The notes under the pieces were generated by a model. The model searched no databases and was not told where the DNA came from. It saw nothing but the letters and a program-made list of their open reading frames with translations. Made by a program: the position numbers and the translations under genes. This document shows, piece by piece, positions 8,797-17,501 of a stretch of 42,356 bases of DNA. The stretch comes from Flavobacterium sp. SCGC AAA160-P02 (lineage in GTDB: Bacteria; Bacteroidota; Bacteroidia; Flavobacteriales; Flavobacteriaceae), in contig CATISV010000050.1 in assembly GCA_949541125.1 (NCBI GenBank), forward strand, positions 1-42,356, written 5' to 3'. Every line of letters starts with the position of its first letter. Within the stretch, counting starts at the first letter, position 1.

Positions 8797-10968
8797 ATGT
8801 CTTTAAAGAATTATTATTTTATTGCAATTGCGATGTTGATCTCAGTATCAGCAGTATCACAAAATACTTCAAAAAATGTCACCTTATTATGGGATGCCTC
8901 CTATAGTATGGTAGACAGAGATTTAATGATTGATTTAGAATATTTAGACTTGTATTTTCAAAAAAACCCAGAGGTATCTCTAAGCCTAATTACATTTAGT
9001 AATGAAATAATTTTAGATCAATTATACAATATTACTAATGCTAATTGGGATGCGCTAAAAAAAGAATTACGCAATACAATTTATGATGGTGCTACAAATT
9101 TTGATAAGATTAAAGTAGCTGATTTTGTTTTTAGTGATGAGGTGCTATTGTTTTCAGATGGTTATTCTTTTAACAATAAATTTCCTAAGATATCACCAAC
9201 GGTTACTGTAATTTCTAGCGGTAAGTCTATTAATAGAGAATTTTTAAAAGAGATTGCCCAAAAATCAGGAGGAGATTTTATTGATTTCAATGCTCAAAAT
9301 AAAACAAATAAATTCTTATCAGAACCTTTAACTATCCGAGGAAAAGTAACTGATTCGAACGGTAACTTACCGAACGTTACAGTAATTTCAAAACAAAATA
9401 ATATTATAAGAGCTACCTCAGTTACAGATAGTCTAGGGAATTATTCGATTGTTGCTATGGTAAGTGACTCATTAGAGTTTAGATATATGGGGAAAACAAC
9501 TGTTTTAACAAATATCCCCTCCAATGGTATAAAAAATATTAATATGAATGATCAAGATGAATTTCTTGATGAATTTACCATAGAAAATTCCAATAAAGAG
9601 ATGATAAATACAGGAAATGGTATGGTAGATAAGAAAAGATTAGGGTATTCAGTAAAATCTATTTCTGGAAATTCTATTTCTGCCATTAATACAGATGCTA
9701 GGGGTGCTGTTGTCGGAAAATTTGCGGGCCTAGAAGTTTCTAACAGTGACCAACTTAGTCAATTTTTAGGTAGAGGAAGATATACAACAATCAAGGGAAA
9801 TCAATACGGGCTAATTGTTTTGGATGGAGTTCCTATAAAACAAAGTAATTCATCTACAGGATTTGTTTCAAAAACAAATTTTATTAATCCAGAAAATATT
9901 GAGAGCATTACTTACTTAAAAGGCCTTGCTGCCACAAATATTTATGGATCGCAAGGAAGTAATGGGGTTTTATTAATAAAATCAAAAACAGGATCTTCTA
10001 GTTTTAAAAAGAAAAAAGCTAAAAAAATAGGTAATACTCCCTATTATGAGGAAGATGTAGCAATCACAAATATTATTAATAGGCCATATATCAAAGAAAT
10101 AAAGCAAACGTCATCAATAAACCATGCATATGATGTTTATTTATCACAAAGAAAAATTTATGGAAAAGAAATCAATTTCTTTTTTGACATGGCCTCCTTT
10201 TTTAACAATTGGAAAAATCCTTATTTAGTGAAAAGGATATTATCAAACGTTATTGAAATTATTGAGCCTGCTGATGTCCCATTGTTAAGAGCACTAGCCT
10301 ATAAATATGATGAGTTTGGAATGTTTGATAAATCCTCCGAACTATACAAGATAATTATAAAAATTCAACCAAAAGATATTCAAGCCTACAGAAATTTAGC
10401 ATTGAGTTATATTAATAATAAAGAATTTAAAAAAGCAAAAGAGATTTACACTAAAATTATTTACAATCAATATCAAGATATTGGTGAACTTAATTTTTCC
10501 GAAATTAGGAAAACAATTACTGCAGAATTTAAGAATTTGGTAGGGCTAAATAATGCAAACTTACTCATAAATGATATTCCTGATTTGTACAAAAAGAAAT
10601 TAGAATATCATCGACGTATTGTTTTTGAGTGGAGCGACTATGATGCAGAATTTGATTTGCAAATTGTTAATCCTCAAAAAAGATACTTTACTTGGTCACA
10701 TACCTCTAATTCAGAACCTTATCGATTGAATAAAGAAAAAGAATATGGGTATGGATTGGAAGAGTTTTTTATTACCTCTAAAGATGTTGGAGAGTGGATG
10801 TTTAATATTACCTATTATGGAAAGAAAACAGGAGATAATTCATATCCAACATATCTAAAAATAACTGTATATGATAATTACGGAAAAGAAATTCAATCGG
10901 AAAAAATAACAAATATTAATTTGCAAGAATATAATATTAAAGAAACTGTTCTTAAACTTAAGGTTTAA
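8797..10968 (+). CDS. Secreted vWA / carboxypeptidase-regulatory / TonB-plug / TPR multidomain protein
   Basis: This 723-residue protein begins with a signal peptide (about residues 1-22, ending VSAVSQN). Residues 27-165 read as a von Willebrand A domain with an intact metal-ion site: DASYS (33-37, DxSxS), Thr100 in GATNF and Asp121 in FSDG. Residues about 178-252 look like a carboxypeptidase-regulatory-like Ig domain (IRGKVTDSNGNLPNVTV, DSLGNYSI). Residues about 280-398 resemble a SusC/RagA-type TonB plug (GLIVLDGVPI, ENIESITYLKGLAATNIYGSQGSNGVLLI). A Lys-rich linker follows, then TPR-like helices (about 490-570) and a C-terminal beta-rich domain (GEWMFNITYYGKKTGD). There is no beta-barrel, so it cannot be a TonB-dependent transporter by itself. 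Function unknown; a scaffold or partner of an outer-membrane system is one guess. Confidence 0.75.
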   Translation: MSLKNYYFIAIAMLISVSAVSQNTSKNVTLLWDASYSMVDRDLMIDLEYLDLYFQKNPEVSLSLITFSNEIILDQLYNITNANWDALKKELRNTIYDGATNFDKIKVADFVFSDEVLLFSDGYSFNNKFPKISPTVTVISSGKSINREFLKEIAQKSGGDFIDFNAQNKTNKFLSEPLTIRGKVTDSNGNLPNVTVISKQNNIIRATSVTDSLGNYSIVAMVSDSLEFRYMGKTTVLTNIPSNGIKNINMNDQDEFLDEFTIENSNKEMINTGNGMVDKKRLGYSVKSISGNSISAINTDARGAVVGKFAGLEVSNSDQLSQFLGRGRYTTIKGNQYGLIVLDGVPIKQSNSSTGFVSKTNFINPENIESITYLKGLAATNIYGSQGSNGVLLIKSKTGSSSFKKKKAKKIGNTPYYEEDVAITNIINRPYIKEIKQTSSINHAYDVYLSQRKIYGKEINFFFDMASFFNNWKNPYLVKRILSNVIEIIEPADVPLLRALAYKYDEFGMFDKSSELYKIIIKIQPKDIQAYRNLALSYINNKEFKKAKEIYTKIIYNQYQDIGELNFSEIRKTITAEFKNLVGLNNANLLINDIPDLYKKKLEYHRRIVFEWSDYDAEFDLQIVNPQKRYFTWSHTSNSEPYRLNKEKEYGYGLEEFFITSKDVGEWMFNITYYGKKTGDNSYPTYLKITVYDNYGKEIQSEKITNINLQEYNIKETVLKLKV

Positions 10969-11115
10969 TCATTGCAAAATACTCATCAATTTTTAATCTA
11001 AAGTTATTTAAAATTTATTATTGATCTAACATATACAATAGCTGACTAAATTAATGCATGCAAGTGTACATTTTTTTCTAATGCTTAAAATTAATCATTA
11101 ATGACTCAATTTTTG

Positions 11116-11123
11116 TATTTTTG
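11116..11123 (+). promoter_or_regulatory. Candidate -7 element for the E2 gene
   Basis: TATTTTTG matches TAnnTTTG exactly and ends 21 bases before the ATG of the downstream E2 gene. It implies a short leader. Confidence 0.45.
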
Positions 11124-11144
11124 CAATCTCAATAATGTACAATA

Positions 11145-12440
11145 ATGGCAAGATTTGAATTAAAATTACCGAAGATGGGAGAAAGTGTTGCTGAAGCAAC
11201 AATTACTTCTTGGTTAAAGGAGGTAGGAGACACTATAGAGCTAGATGAAGCAATTGTTGAAATTGCCACAGATAAAGTAGATTCTGAAGTTCCTAGTGAA
11301 GTAGAAGGAACACTTGTCGAAATTTTATTTCAAAAAGATGCTGTTATTAAAGTAGGTCAGACGATTGCAGTTATTGAAACTAATGGAGAGGACGTTGATC
11401 AAGAAATACCAACTTCAAAAATATCAGATACACCAAAAGAAATTGCTACAATTGAAAATGCTATTACAGCAGCGATTGATTCAGTTAATACTCCAATAAC
11501 TAAAACCTCAGATTCAGGTAAATTTTATTCACCTTTAGTAAGGAAAATAGCAGAAACAGAAGGTCTTACTATGCAAGAATTGGAGGCTATTAAAGGAACT
11601 GGGAAAGATGGCAGAGTTACTAAAAATGATATTCTTTCTTATTTAGACAACAGAACGACTTCTTTAAAAATAGAAGAACCAGCCTCAGAAGTTTCAGAGT
11701 CAGTCAAATCAATTCCAGTTTCTGTTAACGGTAAAGATGAAATCATACAAATGACGAGGATGGGTAAATTGGTTGCTAAACATATGGTAGATTCTGTACA
11801 TACTTCAGCCCATGTTCAATCCTTTATTGAAATCGATGTTACCAATATTGTAAAATGGAGGAACAAGGTAAAAGAGGCGTTTTTTGACAGAGAAGGGGAG
11901 AAGTTGACATTTACGCCAATTTTTATGCATGCAGTCGCAACGACCATTAAAAAATTTCCCATGATCAATATTGCTGTTCAGGGAGATACGATTATTAAAA
12001 AGAAAAATATTAATTTAGGAATGGCAGCAGCACTTCCTGATGGAAACTTAATTGTACCTGTTATTAAAAATGCGGATCAATTAAATATGGTTGGAATGAC
12101 CAAAAAAGTGAATGATTTGGCAAATAGAGCACGAAATAACCAATTAAAACCAGACGAAATTCAGGATGGAACCTATACTGTTACTAATGTAGGTAGTTTT
12201 GGATCTGTAATGGGAACACCTATTATAAATCAACCACAAGTAGCTATTTTAGCCCTAGGAGCTATTCGAAAAGTACCTTCTGTGATTGAAACTTCAGAAG
12301 GAGATTTTATTGGAATTAGGCATAAGATGTTTGTATCACATTCTTATGATCATCGGGTGGTAAACGGAGCACTAGGAGGAATGTTTATTAAGACGTTAAA
12401 GGAAGCTTTAGAATCCTGGCAACCAGATCAAGAATTTTAA
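11145..12440 (+). CDS. 2-oxoacid dehydrogenase complex E2 (dihydrolipoamide acyltransferase, probably branched-chain type)
   Basis: E2 transfers the acyl group from E1-bound thiamine diphosphate via lipoyl-lysine to CoA. The protein has one lipoyl domain with Lys44 in ATDKVDSEV, an E3/E1 subunit-binding domain at about 127-167 (FYSPLVRKIAETEG, GKDGRVTKNDI), and a catalytic domain ending in DHRVVNG (402-408), whose His403 is the catalytic base. The form MGESVAEATITSWLKEVGD is that of flavobacterial E2s I would assign to the branched-chain 2-oxoacid complex. Sequence alone does not exclude a 2-oxoglutarate role. It stands apart from its E1 partner and is distinct from the pdhC copy at 13355-14629. 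A promoter box lies just upstream. Confidence 0.88.
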   Translation: MARFELKLPKMGESVAEATITSWLKEVGDTIELDEAIVEIATDKVDSEVPSEVEGTLVEILFQKDAVIKVGQTIAVIETNGEDVDQEIPTSKISDTPKEIATIENAITAAIDSVNTPITKTSDSGKFYSPLVRKIAETEGLTMQELEAIKGTGKDGRVTKNDILSYLDNRTTSLKIEEPASEVSESVKSIPVSVNGKDEIIQMTRMGKLVAKHMVDSVHTSAHVQSFIEIDVTNIVKWRNKVKEAFFDREGEKLTFTPIFMHAVATTIKKFPMINIAVQGDTIIKKKNINLGMAAALPDGNLIVPVIKNADQLNMVGMTKKVNDLANRARNNQLKPDEIQDGTYTVTNVGSFGSVMGTPIINQPQVAILALGAIRKVPSVIETSEGDFIGIRHKMFVSHSYDHRVVNGALGGMFIKTLKEALESWQPDQEF

Positions 12441-12546
12441 ATAAACCATTCACATTATAAAATCTATTAATTATATTAAATATTTTTTATATTATTCAAG
12501 TTATAAATATATATACATAAGCAAAACAAATCATAAATCAAAAAAA

Positions 12547-13287
12547 ATGAAAAGAGTACTTATCGCATTATTAGTTATTTCATCATTAACTTCAACAGCT
12601 CAAGAGTCTGTTTTACTTCGCCACAATTATACAAAAGGTGATAGTTATATTACCAATCAATCTGTAAAACAAGGTATGGGTTTACAGGGAGGAATGAACA
12701 TGAAAATATCTATGGGTATGATTGTTACAGATGTTTCAGAAAATAATATTAAAATGGAATCTAAGATTTCATCAGTTGCAATGGATATGATGCAAGGAGG
12801 AATGACCATGAGTTATGATTCTAATAATAAAGATGTAGAACTTGATCAAATGGGCCAGATGTTAAAGTCTCAATTAGATCCAATGATGGAGGCTACTATT
12901 CATACTTCAATTGATAATTTAGGAAATATACTTGAAACAAGAACTGAGCCTACTATTCCTGCAATGAGCCAATTAACAGGAACTTCAAATTACATGAATT
13001 ATCCTGAGGAAAAAGTTGTTGTGGGTTCTTCATGGTCAACTGAAAATGATAATCAGGGAATGAAAATGAATATAACTTATACTGTAGCAGCTATTGCTAT
13101 TGATGATGGAATAGTTACCTTGGATGTTAGTGGCAATGTAACTGGAGCAGGAACTGGTAATATTAAAGGAACTTCAACAATTGATATAGAAAGTGGTATT
13201 GTAAAGAGTTCAGACCTAAAAGTCTCTATTTCTAGTCAAGGAATGGATGTGACTGTTACAACCAATTCAACTATCACAAAAATATAA
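12547..13287 (+). CDS. DUF6263-type Met-rich secreted protein
   Basis: The 246-residue product has a clear signal peptide (MKRVLIALLVISSLTSTAQ) and then a beta-rich domain of the kind annotated DUF6263 in Bacteroidota. About 21 residues are methionine, and 15 of these fall between roughly residues 44 and 111 (MGLQGGMNMKISMGM, MDMMQGGMTM). The function is unknown. Met-rich periplasmic segments can bind Cu(I) or scavenge oxidants, but nothing around it supports that specifically. It faces pdhC convergently across a bidirectional terminator. The 106 bases upstream are extremely AT-rich and show no exact TAnnTTTG box. Confidence 0.7.
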   Translation: MKRVLIALLVISSLTSTAQESVLLRHNYTKGDSYITNQSVKQGMGLQGGMNMKISMGMIVTDVSENNIKMESKISSVAMDMMQGGMTMSYDSNNKDVELDQMGQMLKSQLDPMMEATIHTSIDNLGNILETRTEPTIPAMSQLTGTSNYMNYPEEKVVVGSSWSTENDNQGMKMNITYTVAAIAIDDGIVTLDVSGNVTGAGTGNIKGTSTIDIESGIVKSSDLKVSISSQGMDVTVTTNSTITKI

Positions 13288-13306
13288 CCATCAGAATCTA
13301 TTGTAT

Positions 13307-13339
13307 AAAAAACCTCTAGATTTTTCCAGAGGTTTTTTT
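13307..13339. terminator. Bidirectional intrinsic terminator
   Basis: The stem AAAAAACCTCT pairs with AGAGGTTTTTT (11 base pairs, 10-base loop). It is A-rich on the left and T-rich on the right, so it can terminate both the DUF6263 gene from the left and pdhC from the right. It sits exactly between the two convergent stops. Confidence 0.9.
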
Positions 13340-13354
13340 ATACTCGATAAAATT

Positions 13355-14629
13355 TTAGGCTAACATGGTTACTGGATTCTCAATATAAGCTCTTACAGTT
13401 TGTAAGAATTTAGCTCCTGTTGCGCCATCTACTGTTCTGTGGTCACATGCTAATGTAATTTTCATGGTATTGCCCACAACAATTTCATTGTTCTTTACTA
13501 CGGGTTTTTGCTCAATAGCACCAACAGAAAGGATTGCTGAATTAGGCTGATTGATAATGGATGTGAATTCTTGAATTCCAAACATTCCTAGGTTAGAGAT
13601 GGTGAAGGTACTTCCTTCCATTTCATTCGGTGCAATTTTTTTATTTCTTGCTTTTCCTGCTAAATCTCGAACACTGGTACCAATTTGAGTTAAACTCATT
13701 TGATCTGTAAATTTTAAAACAGGAACTAGTAAGCCATCATCTACAGCTACGGCAACTCCAATATGAATATGATGATTGTACCTTGTGGTATTTTCATTCC
13801 ATGAGCTATTTACTTGAGGATGTTTTTGTAATGCCATTGCACAAGCTTTTACTATCATATCATTAAAAGAAACTTTGGTATCAGGTAATGAATTAATTGT
13901 CTTGCGAGAAGCAATAGCATTATCCATATCTAATTCAATAGTCAAATAATAATGAGGCGCACTAAATTTAGACTCCCCCAAACGTTTTGCAATTACTTTT
14001 CGCATTTGAGAGTTGTTTATTTCTTCAAACCTTTCTTCGCCTACAGGGGTAAATGGTGCTACTTTAGTAGAGGATTTTTCTGTTTGTAATGGGTCATGAG
14101 TAGAGACTTCAGAAGCAGGAGCATAGTTTTCTATATCTTTTTTTACAATTCTTCCATTTTCTCCAGAGCCCTTTATATTTCCTAAATTGATTCCTCTATC
14201 TTTGGCAATCTTTTTTGCTAAAGGTGAGGCAAATATTCTTTCTCCATTATTTGATGCATTGGAAACTTCTGTAGATTTTTCTGCTTGTGTTGTTGCTATA
14301 ACTTCAGTGGTTTCAACTATTGTTGGTTCAGAATCTTCAGAAGATATGCTTTCATCATTTTGGGATGAAATCATATCGGAAACATCCGTTCCTTCAGCGC
14401 CTATAATTGCTAACAAACTGTCAACTTTAGCACTTTCACCCTCTGCAATTCCAACATGTAATAAAACACCTTCATGGAAAGATTCAAATTCCATCGTAGC
14501 TTTATCTGTTTCAATTTCAGCAAGAATATCTCCTTCCTCAACTTTATCTCCAACTTGTTTTAACCATTTAGCCACAACACCTTCTTCCATAGTGTCGCTT
14601 AAGCGAGGCATATTAATTATTGTTGCCAT
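13355..14629 (-). CDS. pdhC: Pyruvate dehydrogenase complex E2 (dihydrolipoamide acetyltransferase)
   Basis: This E2 carries acetyl groups from pyruvate to CoA. It has one lipoyl domain with Lys43 in ETDKATMEFES, an acidic/Thr-rich linker, a subunit-binding domain at about 132-169 (IFASPLAKKIAKDRGINL), and a catalytic domain ending ACDHRTVDGATG (active-site His near 397). MPRLSDTMEEGVVAKWLK is typical of pyruvate dehydrogenase E2. At 424 residues it has a single lipoyl domain, whereas many flavobacterial PdhC proteins, as I recall them, are longer with two. It lies downstream of pdhA (97 bases) on the same strand and probably shares its transcript. The ATG start gives the lipoyl domain from residue 3. 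Confidence 0.93.
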   Translation of the reverse strand: MATIINMPRLSDTMEEGVVAKWLKQVGDKVEEGDILAEIETDKATMEFESFHEGVLLHVGIAEGESAKVDSLLAIIGAEGTDVSDMISSQNDESISSEDSEPTIVETTEVIATTQAEKSTEVSNASNNGERIFASPLAKKIAKDRGINLGNIKGSGENGRIVKKDIENYAPASEVSTHDPLQTEKSSTKVAPFTPVGEERFEEINNSQMRKVIAKRLGESKFSAPHYYLTIELDMDNAIASRKTINSLPDTKVSFNDMIVKACAMALQKHPQVNSSWNENTTRYNHHIHIGVAVAVDDGLLVPVLKFTDQMSLTQIGTSVRDLAGKARNKKIAPNEMEGSTFTISNLGMFGIQEFTSIINQPNSAILSVGAIEQKPVVKNNEIVVGNTMKITLACDHRTVDGATGAKFLQTVRAYIENPVTMLA

Positions 14630-14726
14630 GTGTATCTATTCAAAAGTTATTTTTTTGACTCTTTAATTTCAAATTAGAAATAATTAAAATTTCAACAGTC
14701 ACTCTATACTTTAAACCCATATTGGG

Positions 14727-15716
14727 TTATTTGATAAAAGGATAGTCTTTTTGTTCGTAGACTACATCGTGTAATTGATTTACTTCTGGAAATGGAGAAT
14801 TTTCTGCAAACTCCTCACATTCTTTTACTAAATCTTTTACCTCTTTATTTATTTGTTCAATTTCTTCTTCAGATGCGTACTTTTTTTCTTTGATAATATC
14901 TAAAACTTGAGTTATAGGATCAATTTTTTTATATTCAGTTACCTCATCTTTTGTTCGGTAATGTTGTGCATCTGACATAGAATGACCCCTGTAACGATAT
15001 GTTTTCATTTCTAGAAAAGTTGGTCCATCTCCTCGTCTTGCTCTTTTAATAGCTTCATCTACCGCTTCGGCAACTTTAACTGGATTCATACCATCTACAG
15101 GTCCACAAGGCATTTCATATCCTAATCCTAATTTCCAAATATCTGTATGATTAGCGGTTCTTTCTACAGAAGTTCCCATAGCATAACCATTATTTTCTAC
15201 AATAAAAACAACAGGTAATTTCCATAACATAGCCATATTAAAAGTTTCATGTAATGAACCTTGTCTTGCAGCTCCATCGCCAAAACATGTTAAAGTAACT
15301 CCATCACTGCCTTTATATTTGTCTGCAAAAGCAATTCCTGCACCTAAAGGTATTTGTCCTCCAACAATTCCGTGACCACCATAAAAACCATATTTTTTAG
15401 AAAAAATATGCATAGAACCTCCCATCCCGTTAGATGTACCTGTTACTTTTCCATATAGTTCAGCCATTACTTTTTTAGGATCTTCACCCATACCAATGGG
15501 CTGTACATGATTTCTGTAGGCCGTAATCATTTTATCTTTTGATAAATCCATCGCATGTAAAGCGCCAGCTAAAACAGCTTCTTGACCATTGTATAAGTGT
15601 AAGAAGCCTCTTACTTTTTGTTGAATATAAACAGATGCTAATTTGTTTTCAAACTTTCTCCAAAATAACATATCCTTATACCAATTAAGATAGGTTTGCT
15701 TGGTAACTTTTTTCAT
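14727..15716 (-). CDS. pdhA: Pyruvate dehydrogenase E1 component, alpha subunit
   Basis: The alpha subunit of the heterotetrameric E1 decarboxylates pyruvate using thiamine diphosphate. The thiamine diphosphate motif runs GDGAARQGSLHETFN to VENN (about 146-176). The conserved active-site loop TYRYRGHSMSDAQHYR is present, as is NGMGGSMHIF. The 329-residue length is normal. The beta subunit (pdhB), which is needed for activity, is not beside it and must be elsewhere in the genome. The next gene on the same strand is pdhC. A match to the Bacteroidota -7 box lies about 60 bases upstream. Confidence 0.96.
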   Translation of the reverse strand: MKKVTKQTYLNWYKDMLFWRKFENKLASVYIQQKVRGFLHLYNGQEAVLAGALHAMDLSKDKMITAYRNHVQPIGMGEDPKKVMAELYGKVTGTSNGMGGSMHIFSKKYGFYGGHGIVGGQIPLGAGIAFADKYKGSDGVTLTCFGDGAARQGSLHETFNMAMLWKLPVVFIVENNGYAMGTSVERTANHTDIWKLGLGYEMPCGPVDGMNPVKVAEAVDEAIKRARRGDGPTFLEMKTYRYRGHSMSDAQHYRTKDEVTEYKKIDPITQVLDIIKEKKYASEEEIEQINKEVKDLVKECEEFAENSPFPEVNQLHDVVYEQKDYPFIK

Positions 15717-15774
15717 TCTATTTAGGTCTTTGTTTTCTTATTAAGAATCCATACTAATTAGAGGATTCCTTTTG

Positions 15775-15782
15775 CAAAAATA
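15775..15782 (-). promoter_or_regulatory. Candidate -7 element for pdhA-pdhC
   Basis: On the minus strand this reads TATTTTTG, matching TAnnTTTG. It is 58 bases upstream of the pdhA ATG, in the 133-base gap after the preceding gene. Confidence 0.45.
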
Positions 15783-15849
15783 AATGATTTAAGTAGAATA
15801 AAAAAAGTAGTAGTAATTAAATTAATTACAACGTTTTCGTCAAGAAATA

Positions 15850-16512
15850 TTATTTGTCTTTTGCGATCAGTATTACGGCTTTAGCACCTGTAGCTAGATT
15901 CCATTCATTTGATGAAATGACGTTTCCTGAATCATCAAAAACTTTAAATCCAGCTGTATTTGGACCAGAAGTTCCTTGGTTTAATGCAATAAAAGCTATT
16001 TTATTGATACCTACCTCTAAAGGGATATCAAACCCTTGATACGAACTTTGTAATGTAACATTTTTGATTATAGGGATATCATTTATCATAATAGTAACTT
16101 TATCACCATCAGGATATTGAAAGTCTCTACAAATAATCCTTACAGACTTAGATTGAGTTCTAAAGCTTCCTAGATCTTGGTCAATCACAGGGTAAGGAGC
16201 ATTTATTTTTTTCCAAGATTTTAAAAAACGTTCCTCAGAAATTTTAGCAGCTGAAAGAATTCCTTTGTTTGTTAAATCTTCTTTTTTATTTTCAGCATCA
16301 TTTTTCTTTTTTTTATCAAATGCTTTTTTAAATCCCTCTTTATCATCATTATCTAAAAAAATAGGTTTCTTAATTTCCTTAGATGAACTTGTTAAATTAA
16401 TATTTTTGCCACCCTTTTTTTTATCTGAATCCAAGGATTTATTAGATTGACCGTATACAAAGAGCGGAACTGAAAAAAGGAAATACAAAAAGATGTTTTT
16501 TAAGGAGAACAA
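15850..16512 (-). CDS. Secreted protein of unknown function (flavobacterial)
   Basis: I do not recognise a named family. The 220-residue product starts with a signal peptide (MFSLKNIFLYFLFSVPLFVYGQ). A highly charged Lys/Asp-rich region follows (about residues 25-85), then a C-terminal domain of about 110 residues that looks beta-sandwich-like (VRIICRDFQYPDGDKVTIMIND, GINKIAFIALNQGTSGPNTAGFKVFDDSG). The start is a TTG: in-frame sequence upstream holds no ATG before a stop, and the TTG gives a good signal peptide. A TAnnTTTG box lies about 30 bases upstream of it. The gene is on the same strand as pdhA but has its own spacing, so a functional link to pyruvate dehydrogenase is not implied. Confidence 0.65.
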   Translation of the reverse strand: MFSLKNIFLYFLFSVPLFVYGQSNKSLDSDKKKGGKNINLTSSSKEIKKPIFLDNDDKEGFKKAFDKKKKNDAENKKEDLTNKGILSAAKISEERFLKSWKKINAPYPVIDQDLGSFRTQSKSVRIICRDFQYPDGDKVTIMINDIPIIKNVTLQSSYQGFDIPLEVGINKIAFIALNQGTSGPNTAGFKVFDDSGNVISSNEWNLATGAKAVILIAKDK

Positions 16513-16542
16513 AATAGTATAACGTTTTTTTAATAACTACTA

Positions 16543-16550
16543 CAAATATA
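16543..16550 (-). promoter_or_regulatory. Candidate -7 element for the 220-residue secreted protein
   Basis: The minus strand reads TATATTTG, an exact TAnnTTTG match 30 bases before the proposed TTG start. This supports that start over a more upstream one. Confidence 0.45.
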
Positions 16551-16594
16551 GTGCCTATCTAATACGAACTTATGTAGAATTTGTTAAAAATTAC

Positions 16595-17260
16595 TTATTG
16601 AACGATAAAATTAAAATAAGTATTTGGATATGGTTCATTAATTAAGGTAAAATGCCACCATTCTTTTGAATAGGGTTTAAAACCGAATTCCATCATCAAT
16701 GATCGTAATAAAAGACGATTAGATCTCTGATTTTTTGTAAGTTTTTTATAGACTGGATGAGAGATTATTCCAAAAAAATCATATGGACTTCCCATATCCA
16801 ATTCTTCTTTAGTTTTTATATCGATAATAGTCAAATCAACAGTACTTCCCCTTGTATGGCTAGATTTACTGGCAATATATCCTAATGAAAACAAATCCCT
16901 CTTTTTTATCGTTGGATAAAACTGTTCTTTCATAAGGGTATCGTTTGATACTTTTGCCCATCGAACAAAATGATCTACCGATTGTTGAGGTCTGTAGCCA
17001 TCAAAAATTTTAAGACTAAGTCCAAACAATAATAAGTTAGATTGTACTTTTTTTAAAGCTTTGGCAGCTGGAGTAGAAATAATGACCTTATTTTTCAGAT
17101 AGCCATCAATGGGTTTTCCAATAAAATTATTACTGGATATATATCGTAAATCTGATTGAATACTAGCATCTACATCAGAAAGATATGAAAATCCCTCTGG
17201 AATTTGAGATTGACAGGTAAGCGATAAAAATGTACTAATAAATAGAATCAATGTTTTCAC
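16595..17260 (-). CDS. D-Ala-D-Ala dipeptidase, VanX/DdpX family (peptidase M15D)
   Basis: This zinc peptidase hydrolyses the dipeptide D-Ala-D-Ala. The motifs are complete: Arg90 in FDGYRPQQS, zinc ligands His135 and Asp142 in SSHTRGSTVDL, and Glu200 (catalytic) with zinc ligand His203 in EWWHF. A signal peptide (MKTLILFISTFLSLTCQSQ) indicates export; the Cys could mark a lipoprotein, though the preceding residues fit a lipobox poorly. The start codon is GTG. No vanA/vanH-type ligase or dehydrogenase is nearby, so vancomycin resistance is not indicated. Periplasmic turnover of peptidoglycan fragments is more likely (inference). It lies upstream on the same strand as the 220-residue protein. 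Confidence 0.87.
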   Translation of the reverse strand: MKTLILFISTFLSLTCQSQIPEGFSYLSDVDASIQSDLRYISSNNFIGKPIDGYLKNKVIISTPAAKALKKVQSNLLLFGLSLKIFDGYRPQQSVDHFVRWAKVSNDTLMKEQFYPTIKKRDLFSLGYIASKSSHTRGSTVDLTIIDIKTKEELDMGSPYDFFGIISHPVYKKLTKNQRSNRLLLRSLMMEFGFKPYSKEWWHFTLINEPYPNTYFNFIVQ

Positions 17261-17342
17261 TCTACCAAAAGTAAATAATATTTAATAATGAAAACTCAGA
17301 AAACTCTTTGTTTTTTATTTATAGGATATTCCTCCCCAGAAG

Positions 17343-17360
17343 AAGTTTCTTTTGAAACTT
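17343..17360. repeat. Short hairpin in divergent intergenic region
   Basis: AAGTTTC and GAAACTT form a perfect 7-bp stem with a TTTT loop, lying between the VanX-like gene and the DUF4442 gene. There is no T tract, so it is not a standard terminator. No exact TAnnTTTG box was found in this 241-base gap. Confidence 0.3.
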
Positions 17361-17501
17361 GTGTTGGATTTCCTTTATATTTTATTTGAACAAATTTAAA
17401 TTTTTAATGATGAGTTGAATTATTTACTTTAAAAATTAAATTCATTTAATGGAAATAATTAGCTCATAAATTATCATTATCTTTCTAGCAAATTACCATA
17501 C

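Noticed and set aside
14187-14666. 159-codon ORF on the plus strand over pdhC
   Set aside because: It lies wholly antisense to the strongly supported pdhC lipoyl and linker region, its translation resembles no family, and it is a frame shadow of a Ser/Thr/Glu-rich coding region.
16595-17260. Possible vancomycin-resistance gene (VanX)
   Set aside because: There is no vanH, vanA or regulator nearby; Gram-negative bacteria with an outer membrane commonly have VanX-like enzymes for peptidoglycan metabolism.
17288-17389. 33-codon ORF in the gap between the VanX-like and DUF4442 genes
   Set aside because: It is short, has no promoter box or recognisable motif, and similar ORFs are expected by chance in AT-rich DNA.
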